A DNA stretch of 64,000 bases from Roseinatronobacter sp052379845 (GTDB lineage Bacteria > Pseudomonadota > Alphaproteobacteria > Rhodobacterales > Rhodobacteraceae), in NCBI GenBank assembly GCA_052379845.1, contig JBQTCF010000014.1; one strand, given 5' to 3'. Both the position numbers and the translations under genes were made by a program. This document shows positions 58,474 to 64,000 of the stretch, piece by piece (the first letter of the stretch is position 1; each line of letters opens with the position of its first letter). A model generated the notes under the pieces. It saw only the letters and a program-made list of their open reading frames with translations. It had not been told where the DNA came from and did not search any database.

Positions 58474-59097
58474 ATGTCGCGCCCCCCAAGAAGCTGGCGC
58501 TCCGCGCTGTCGCTTGCAATGCGTCTGGTGCTGCCCTTTGGGGCGTTGGTTTTGCTGTCCACCATCTTTTTGGCCTCGCGCAGTGTTGATCCCAGTCAGG
58601 CGGTTGCGCTGGCCAATCTGGATATTGACGAGTTGACACGCGAACCCCGCATAGGGACCGCGCGTTTTGCCACCGTGACGTCGGACAATACAGCCATTGC
58701 CATCATGGCGCGCACAGTGCGCTCGCCTGCGAACCCGCAGCCGGATGACCCTGTTGAACTGATGCTGGAATACCCCGAAGGCACGGCGCTGTTCGGGGCT
58801 GGTGGGGACATTACCTTTGGGGCGGAAACCGGCCATCTTGACCAGATGGCGAATATGCTGACCATGACGGGCACAGTGCGCCTGACAGATGCCAGCGGCT
58901 ATGTGGTCACAATGGAGGTGCTGCAAACCCGTCTGGACAGGTCCAGACTGGACGGCACCGGCGGTGTTTCAGGCCATGGACCAGCGGGCGAAATTTCGTC
59001 GCAATCCTTGACGATTACACCACTGGGGGGCGCCGAAAACGGATATCTGCTTGATTTCATCGGTGATGTCAGGCTTCTATACACCCCAACAGAATGA
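58474..59097 (+). CDS. lptC: LPS export protein LptC
   Basis: 207-aa bitopic protein with a single N-terminal helix (LVLPFGALVLLSTIFLAS) and a periplasmic beta-jellyroll of the LptC family. It extracts lipopolysaccharide from the LptB2FG complex and passes it to LptA. Sequence conservation is low, so position before lptA-lptB is important evidence. The ATG lies 12 bp after rnd. Confidence 0.87.
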   Translation: MSRPPRSWRSALSLAMRLVLPFGALVLLSTIFLASRSVDPSQAVALANLDIDELTREPRIGTARFATVTSDNTAIAIMARTVRSPANPQPDDPVELMLEYPEGTALFGAGGDITFGAETGHLDQMANMLTMTGTVRLTDASGYVVTMEVLQTRLDRSRLDGTGGVSGHGPAGEISSQSLTITPLGGAENGYLLDFIGDVRLLYTPTE

Positions 59098-59110
59098 AGG
59101 AGCAAGCAGA

Positions 59111-59611
59111 GTGCACACGCGCAACAGCATGGCTTTCGCCTTGGGGCTTGGACTTGTGGTCCTTGCCCCCCTGCAGGTTCTGGCGCAGGGCACAGGGCTG
59201 AATTTTTCAGGGCTGCAAAATGTGCGCGGTCTGCCGGTCGAAATCAGGGCCGACAACCTTCAGGTCAACAACCAGACGGGCGAAACGGTGTTCTCGGGCA
59301 ATGCGGTTCTGGGCCAAGGGGACATGCGGCTGGCCGCGCCTGAAATCATAATCATCTATGCCGCCGCCGGGGATGGCACGATTGAACGGCTGGAAGCATC
59401 GGGCGGGGTCACATTGGTCACCGCCGATGAAGCCGCCGAAGCGCAGACCGCCATTTATGACGTTGCCGCCGCCACTGTGCGCATGCGCGGGGCGGTGTTG
59501 CTAACGCAAGGGCAGAATGTGCTGTCCGGGGACAGCCTGTTTGTGGATCTGCGCACGGAACAGGGCCGGATGGAAGGGGGTGTGCGCACCCTGATCCAGA
59601 CCAACCCCTGA
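59111..59611 (+). CDS. lptA: LPS transport periplasmic protein LptA
   Basis: 166-aa periplasmic bridge protein with a signal peptide (MAFALGLGLVVLAPLQVLAQ) and an OstA-like jellyroll (VEIRADNLQVNNQTGETVFSGNAVLGQGDMRL). It forms the periplasmic LPS conduit between LptC and LptD. A GTG start at 59111 is supported by AAGGAG nine bases upstream; an earlier frame start would overlap lptC by sequence that does not look like a signal. The stop lies 7 bp before lptB. Confidence 0.9.
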   Translation: MHTRNSMAFALGLGLVVLAPLQVLAQGTGLNFSGLQNVRGLPVEIRADNLQVNNQTGETVFSGNAVLGQGDMRLAAPEIIIIYAAAGDGTIERLEASGGVTLVTADEAAEAQTAIYDVAAATVRMRGAVLLTQGQNVLSGDSLFVDLRTEQGRMEGGVRTLIQTNP

Positions 59612-59618
59612 CGCCGCG

Positions 59619-60419
59619 ATGACAGATCACCCCATATTCGACAAGGCGGCGCGCCCGCCCCCCGCACAAAAGGCCACCAAGGATGCGCAAACCAGCCAAA
59701 AGCTGGAAATCACGCATCTGCAAAAACGCTATGGCAAGCGCGTCATCATCAAGGACGTCTCGCTGATCTTGCATCCCGGCGAGGTTGTGGCCCTGCTTGG
59801 CCCGAACGGTTGCGGCAAGACAACCTGCTTTTACTGCATTGCTGGCATCGTCAAACACGAAGGCGGCAGCGTGCACATTGACGGGCAGGATGCGACCGGT
59901 CTGCCGCTGTTTCGCCGCGCGCGGCTGGGGCTGGGCTATTTGCCGCAGGAAATGTCCATTTTTCGTGGCCTGAGCGTGGCACAGAATATCATGGCCGTTC
60001 TGGAACTGCGCGAACCCGACAAGCGGCGCAGGCGCGACCGGCTGGAAGACCTGTTGCAGGAATTCTCCATTGAGCACTTGCGCGACCAGCCCGCGCTGGC
60101 ATTGTCAGGCGGGGAACGCAGGCGGGCAGAAATCGCGCGGGCACTGGCTGCAAGCCCGCGCTATGTGCTGCTGGACGAACCCTTTGCAGGGGTTGACCCC
60201 ATCGCCGTGGGTGAGATTCGCGCCCTGGTGGCGGATCTGAAAACGCGCGGGCTGGGTGTGCTGATTACCGACCATAACGTGCGCGAAACATTGGCGATCG
60301 TGGATCGTGCCTATATTTTGCATGATGGTCGCGTGCTCAAAAGCGGGTCGCCTGCGGATGTCGTTGCCGATGAAGATGTGCGCCGCGTCTATCTGGGCGC
60401 GGAGTTCCGGCTGGACTGA
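59619..60419 (+). CDS. lptB: LPS export ABC ATPase LptB
   Basis: 266-aa ATPase with Walker A LLGPNGCGKTTCFYCI, signature LSGGERRRAEIARALAASP and Walker B YVLLDEPFAGVDPIAV. The first ~30 residues are an extra Pro/Ala/Lys-rich extension. It powers LPS extraction by LptFG. In many alphaproteobacteria rpoN follows lptB, but here hpf comes next after a 196-bp gap that holds no gene. Confidence 0.95.
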   Translation: MTDHPIFDKAARPPPAQKATKDAQTSQKLEITHLQKRYGKRVIIKDVSLILHPGEVVALLGPNGCGKTTCFYCIAGIVKHEGGSVHIDGQDATGLPLFRRARLGLGYLPQEMSIFRGLSVAQNIMAVLELREPDKRRRRDRLEDLLQEFSIEHLRDQPALALSGGERRRAEIARALAASPRYVLLDEPFAGVDPIAVGEIRALVADLKTRGLGVLITDHNVRETLAIVDRAYILHDGRVLKSGSPADVVADEDVRRVYLGAEFRLD

Positions 60420-60615
60420 ACTGCTGGTTGCAAACCCCGGTGCAGACTTCATCGAAAGCATTGACAACACGCCCCGATTAAGCGCCAAATGGGGAAAACA
60501 GGCAATCCGCCACTGGCCCCAGATGGGAAAAACCTGTTCGGCTGGCGGTGCGAAAAGCGCGTAATTACCCCGCGGGACAGGCCCCGCCTGCCCGCTTTAC
60601 AGCAAGGAGAGGCGC

Positions 60616-61185
60616 ATGCGCTATCAGATCAGTGGCAGACATATTGAAATCGGCGAAGCCCTGCAGACACATGTAAAGTCTGAATTCGGGGAACTGGTCG
60701 AGAAATACCAGCAACGCCCCACCGAAGCCGTTGTCGTGTTTTCCAAGGATGCCCATCTGTTCGTCTGCGAATCCACCTTCCACCTGTCCACAGGCCTGAC
60801 CGCGCAAGCCAAGGCGCAAGCCACGGAAATATATGCGGCTTTTGAAGCGTGCCGCGAAAAGCTGGACAAACAGCTGCGCCGCTACAAGCGCAGGCTGAAA
60901 GACCATCACCGCGACCGCACAAGCCCGGTTGAATTTGCCGGCGCACCCTCGTATATCCTCGCTTCAGATGAAGATGAAGGCGCGGTCGAGGCAGACTCGC
61001 TTCAACCGATTATCATTGCCGAGATGGAAACCCGAATTCCATCATGTTCCGCAGGGGAAGCCGTGATGCAGATGGAATTATCGCACACCAATGTTCTGGT
61101 GTTCCGCAACGAACGTCATGGTGGCGTGAATGTGGTTTATCGGCGCGAAGATGGCAATATCGGTTGGATTGATCCGCAGAACTGA
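60616..61185 (+). CDS. hpf: Ribosome hibernation promoting factor, long form
   Basis: 189-aa long-form HPF. The N-terminal S30AE domain (YQISGRHIEIGEALQTHVKSE) binds in the 30S mRNA-tRNA channel. A linker is followed by a C-terminal dimerisation domain (HTNVLVFRNERHGGVNVVYRREDGNIGWIDPQ) that links two ribosomes into 100S particles. GCAAGGAGAGGCGC provides a strong ribosome binding site. It forms a pair with ptsN. Confidence 0.94.
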   Translation: MRYQISGRHIEIGEALQTHVKSEFGELVEKYQQRPTEAVVVFSKDAHLFVCESTFHLSTGLTAQAKAQATEIYAAFEACREKLDKQLRRYKRRLKDHHRDRTSPVEFAGAPSYILASDEDEGAVEADSLQPIIIAEMETRIPSCSAGEAVMQMELSHTNVLVFRNERHGGVNVVYRREDGNIGWIDPQN

Positions 61186-61256
61186 CCCCCGAATTCCGGC
61201 ACCACCGCGCCTGACATCGGCGTCAGGCGCGGCTATCTTTTTGACGGAGCATGATT

Positions 61257-61721
61257 ATGGACATGTCGACCCTGCTAGCCCCCGGCGCTGTTCGCGTGCT
61301 TGGATCAACGACCAGCAAGAAGCGCCTGCTGCAAACCCTGGGCGACATGGCAGAGAGTGTCTATGGGCTGGAGTCCGATCTTGCGATCGAGGCATTGCAG
61401 GAACGCGAAAGCCTTGGGCCGACAGGGGTTGGCCATGGCGTGGCCCTGCCGCATGCCCGCCTTGAAGGGTTGGACCGCGTTGTGGGTGTTTTCCTGCGGC
61501 TGGGCAAACCGCTGGATTATGCATCAGTCGACAAGGTGCCGGTCGATCTGGTATTTGCGTTATTTGCGCCGCGGTCTGCCGGTGTGGAGCACCTGAAGGC
61601 GCTGGCCTATGTGTCCCGCACCTTGCGCAACCCCGACATTTGCAACAAGTTGCGTTCAAATGATGACACGACCAAGCTGTTTGAAATTCTGAACAGCGAA
61701 AAATCCATCAAAGCGGCCTGA
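61257..61721 (+). CDS. ptsN: PTS IIA-like nitrogen regulatory protein
   Basis: 154-aa EIIA-Ntr. The phosphorylated His lies in GVGHGVALPHARLEGLDRVVG. It receives phosphate through the PTS-Ntr chain and modulates potassium transport and stress responses. Three in-frame ATG codons are clustered at 61251-61263; GGAG spacing favours 61257. The lptCAB-hpf-ptsN order is normal for alphaproteobacteria. Confidence 0.93.
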   Translation: MDMSTLLAPGAVRVLGSTTSKKRLLQTLGDMAESVYGLESDLAIEALQERESLGPTGVGHGVALPHARLEGLDRVVGVFLRLGKPLDYASVDKVPVDLVFALFAPRSAGVEHLKALAYVSRTLRNPDICNKLRSNDDTTKLFEILNSEKSIKAA

Positions 61722-61834
61722 CTTCCGCGCCTGTCGCGCAAGAACACGCGGACACACAGGGTTGGGATGGGTTGCGCTAAAGCGTGCCCGCGTTCATTCG
61801 CAGTCACGCGATCAACTTTGACCTTATGGAGTCG

Positions 61835-61878
61835 CATGTCTTTTTGCGCAAAACCAGGTCCCACTTTTGCGCGACATG
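61835..61878. repeat. Intergenic palindromic element (AACCAGGTCCCACTT core)
   Basis: CATGTC (61835-61840) pairs with GACATG (61873-61878) and GCGCAAAA (61846-61853) with TTTTGCGC (61865-61872), giving a long stem with a short loop CCAGGTCCCAC. The core matches the element at 13841-13855 at 13 of 15 bases. It lies in the 195-bp convergent gap after ptsN. Elements like this are recalled as frequent extragenic repeats in alphaproteobacteria. Confidence 0.5.
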
Positions 61879-61916
61879 CCCTAAGACCCCATCACCCGCA
61901 CCACAGGCGCGCAGTA

Positions 61917-63344
61917 TCAGGGCGCGCGCCAGTCACCATACCCAAGACGCGCATAATCTTCGCCATAGGCTGCGCGTCCCAGCGCCTCAATCTCGGGGTC
62001 ATAGATATTGGCAAGCGTCAGTTTGTGGCGGCGGCGTGCGGCGCGGAATTCGGGCAATGCCCGCCCACATGTCTGGCCCAACAGATGCACGCTGTTCTCA
62101 AGCCGGTCATCGCGCAGCACATGGCGAATTGGCCCGCGCGCGGCAATATCGGCAATAAGGTCTGATTGCAACGCCCATGCAGGATGGGTGGTCATGCCCG
62201 TTTGGCCATTCAAATTCGCATGCAAGAAGCGTAAGAACGCTGCAAAACCGCGTTTGTGGTCTGCGGGGCTGTAGTCACCCGGAGGGCTGTCGTTCTGTGG
62301 CAGGGTAATGTCATATGTGCGTATCAGGAACTGGCACAGATTTTTGCGTGCCCCCTGCAGAACCTGCCTGCGATAGACCTCATGCGCCCGATCCAGCGGG
62401 TGACGGGTTACCGTGAAGGAAATATGGCCGGAATTGGCGCGCAACCACTCCTGCCAGCTGTCCGGGCTGAACGCGCCCAGCAGGGTGTCGCGCGTGGTGT
62501 CATCGATGGCCGCCATCCAGTCCAGCACATCCGTATCATCGCCCCCCGCCAAGGGCGCATAGGCCAGCGCAACATTGCGGCACGCCCGATACGCCCAGAC
62601 CATGCCGCCACGCGCAGGATCGAAGGACGGGGTGCGCGACAGGTTGAAACGGTCCAGCCGCGCCATACCCTCGCGCACGGCATGAAAATTCGTGAGTTTC
62701 TGTTCCAGTGGTTCGGGGTTCTGGCGCTTCAGCTTGTCAGATGTTTTGTCAATCCGCGCCGGGCTTCCCAGCCATTTTGCCAGCCCGTTCAGAACTGCCA
62801 GATCATTGGCATCATCATAGGCAATGTAGAATGCCGACTGCCCAAATGTTTGCAACATGCGCTGAATGCGCAGTTGGAACGCCTGAAGTTGCGTGACGTG
62901 ATGTTCAAATTCCACCGGATCAAACGTAACCTGCGCGCTGCGTTTCGTCTTTACATCGCCCAGTTTCCATTGCTGCGTGGTCTGCGCAATTTTCAGCGAC
63001 ACATAACTGTCCAGCGGGTTGCGGGTCAGAACAATCTTGGCGCAACGCGGGTCTTCCATGATCGTGTTCAGAATGCGCGGGTCATGGTCGTGGAAATACC
63101 GGAACCCCGCCAGACCGTCATGCTGGCGAATGGCATCCAACAAGAAAAGGGGGTTCGTGTCGCGCTGTGCCTGCGAAATGCCCAGCAATTCGTCACACCC
63201 CTGATGACCCATAAAGGCCGGGTTGAACACTTCGCCCAGACAGGTCAGCCCCTCAAACTCATTCAGGTTGGATTCCAACAAGTTGGACCCAGTGCGCATT
63301 TCTGCAAGCACAACGAAATAGGTGACCTCATGCGGGGCTGTCAT
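61917..63344 (-). CDS. Two-domain sulfotransferase-like protein
   Basis: 475-aa protein that appears to hold two sulfotransferase-type regions. The N-terminal half begins FVVLAEMRTGSNLLESNLNEF, a PAPS 5'-phosphosulfate-loop-like motif of the Stf0/NodH type, with a 3'-PB-like segment KIVLTRNPLDSYVSLKIAQ. The C-terminal half has FTVTRHPLDRAHEVYRRQ, similar to the Sulfotransfer_2/HS2ST motif, without an obvious PAPS loop of its own. GGAG five bases before the ATG fixes the start. The target is probably a carbohydrate or a surface glycan; this is inference. It follows an incomplete gene by 22 bp. Confidence 0.7.
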   Translation of the reverse strand: MTAPHEVTYFVVLAEMRTGSNLLESNLNEFEGLTCLGEVFNPAFMGHQGCDELLGISQAQRDTNPLFLLDAIRQHDGLAGFRYFHDHDPRILNTIMEDPRCAKIVLTRNPLDSYVSLKIAQTTQQWKLGDVKTKRSAQVTFDPVEFEHHVTQLQAFQLRIQRMLQTFGQSAFYIAYDDANDLAVLNGLAKWLGSPARIDKTSDKLKRQNPEPLEQKLTNFHAVREGMARLDRFNLSRTPSFDPARGGMVWAYRACRNVALAYAPLAGGDDTDVLDWMAAIDDTTRDTLLGAFSPDSWQEWLRANSGHISFTVTRHPLDRAHEVYRRQVLQGARKNLCQFLIRTYDITLPQNDSPPGDYSPADHKRGFAAFLRFLHANLNGQTGMTTHPAWALQSDLIADIAARGPIRHVLRDDRLENSVHLLGQTCGRALPEFRAARRRHKLTLANIYDPEIEALGRAAYGEDYARLGYGDWRAP

Positions 63345-63366
63345 GTCCACTCCAAAAACGTTGCGG

Positions 63367-64000
63367 TTACCGCTTGTAGTCTTGCAGCAAGACTGGCGGT
63401 AATCCAAGATTGCGCAAATGCGCCAGATAATCCTCAAATCCGTCCAAAGGCATGGTTTCAGGCAGCCCGGTCAGCGCCCCTGCAACATCTGGAAAGGCCG
63501 CGCCGACAGTCTGTGACAAATAGCGCTGCGGGTCTTCCAGAAACTCTGCCAGCGTCCAGACACGAATATCTGCAGCCGCCCATTTCGATTGCAAAATGGC
63601 AATGAAATCCTGTTCGCGCCGTTGCAGCCAGCCAATATGCCCCAGCACATCATCAACCGTATACTCGCCGCGAAACAGCGGCAGGATGAAACACCCGCTG
63701 ATAACTGAAATCTGCGCGTTGCGGTCGGTGGCCATAAACCAGTTCAGGTCCGGGGTCATTGCGTCGCGGCTGTTATAGGAAAAACACTGCCGTTCGCCCC
63801 GCGTGGCCCAGATAAGATTGGCCAGAAACATGCGCGGGTTATAGTCGCGCAGCGCTGCTGAATTGCTGATTGCGCCGTGATATACCTGTGCGCCGCCGTG
63901 GAATTCTACCTTCTCGGGGGCGAAAATATGGCCATGCACGCGGCAATTCGTGGTCTGGCCCAGCCAGAAATCAAAATTGCGGAAAAGCTGCTGAAACCCG
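63367..64000 (-). CDS. Partial gene at window edge, sulfotransferase-associated hypothetical
   Basis: The open frame runs off the right edge; at least 210 codons are visible with no start needed inside the window, and only the C-terminal part is present. A GTG at 63939 could start a shorter protein. Upstream codons remain in frame to position 64000 (encoding FRNFDFWLGQTTNCRV), so it is more likely an interior residue. The visible part has PDLNWFMATDRNAQISVISGC and a C-terminus resembling sulfotransferase tails (LAEFLEDPQRYLSQTV). Its family is not certain. It is likely co-transcribed with the two-domain sulfotransferase. Confidence 0.55.
   Translation of the reverse strand, partial: GFQQLFRNFDFWLGQTTNCRVHGHIFAPEKVEFHGGAQVYHGAISNSAALRDYNPRMFLANLIWATRGERQCFSYNSRDAMTPDLNWFMATDRNAQISVISGCFILPLFRGEYTVDDVLGHIGWLQRREQDFIAILQSKWAAADIRVWTLAEFLEDPQRYLSQTVGAAFPDVAGALTGLPETMPLDGFEDYLAHLRNLGLPPVLLQDYKR

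Noticed and set aside
60420..60615. A missing or decayed rpoN between lptB and hpf
   Set aside because: The 196-bp gap has no sigma-54-like fragment. Absence of rpoN at this position may simply be normal in this lineage.
61835..61878. ptsN transcription terminator
   Set aside because: The stem is strong but is not followed by a T-run on either strand, and the core matches an extragenic repeat at 13841-13855.
62256..63605. 449-codon open frame antisense to the sulfotransferase gene
   Set aside because: The same reasoning applies: the minus-strand gene has sulfotransferase motifs and a good start, and the antisense product has no family features.

Overview
The window is 64 kb of GC-rich chromosome from an alphaproteobacterium. 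It is most likely a member of the order Rhodobacterales (Rhodobacteraceae/Paracoccaceae). The basis is gene order and family content: obgE-proB-proA, lepB-rnc-era-DUF1491, mreBCD-mrdA-rodA, lptC-lptA-lptB-hpf-ptsN, IalB-family and DUF6525 proteins, and short intergenic repeats of types recalled from this group. This is inference from layout and protein resemblance; no database was searched. I see no rRNA, tRNA, prophage, transposase or CRISPR array. Almost everything is ordinary chromosomal backbone with tight, often 4-bp-overlapping operons.

Layout. 0-10 kb: two divergent lipoprotein lytic transglycosylase paralogues; a CobW-type metal GTPase behind a Zur-like operator; obgE-proB-proA; a HerA-like ATPase. 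9.7-10.2 kb: an intergenic region with two candidate small RNAs. 10.2-20.4 kb: an IalB protein; an aldehyde dehydrogenase/amine oxidase pair resembling the lysine-pipecolate pathway; then a six-gene carbohydrate cluster (LacI regulator, solute-binding protein, two permeases, ATPase, GH63-like hydrolase) with two copies of one LacI-type operator sequence. 20.4-25 kb: DUF1491-era-rnc-lepB, then leuA behind a leucine-rich leader peptide. 25.2-32.5 kb: the rod-shape cluster mreB-mreC-mreD-mrdA-rodA, a GhrA-like reductase, and a small GspC-like membrane protein. 32.5-37 kb: a DadA-like oxidoreductase, then znuB-znuC-zur facing znuA with Zur boxes between. 37-44 kb: ispH, DUF3429, GST, rnhA, a TRIC/UPF0126 channel, rlmN, a second IalB protein, an asparaginase-like protein. 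44-50 kb: a MetY-like sulfhydrylase, a 1004-residue protein joining a GspL/PilM-like domain to a GspC-like domain, yciB and a GST. 50-56 kb: a molybdenum hydroxylase (coxSLM-type, form II motif) with a molybdopterin-binding protein and XdhC. 56-64 kb: a phosphodiesterase, a hemolysin III protein, RNase D, the Lpt export genes, hpf, ptsN, and a two-domain sulfotransferase with an incomplete partner gene at the window edge.

Themes. Zinc homeostasis is spread over two loci joined by similar operators (CobW GTPase at 2.8 kb; zur/znuABC at 34-37 kb). Envelope growth is heavily represented (transglycosylases, Mre/PBP2/RodA, Lpt, LepB). The least explained items are the GspL-GspC-like fusion and its short paralogue, the candidate RNAs at 9.8-10.1 kb, the LacI-type operator inside a signal-peptide coding sequence, the leu leader, and the double-domain sulfotransferase.
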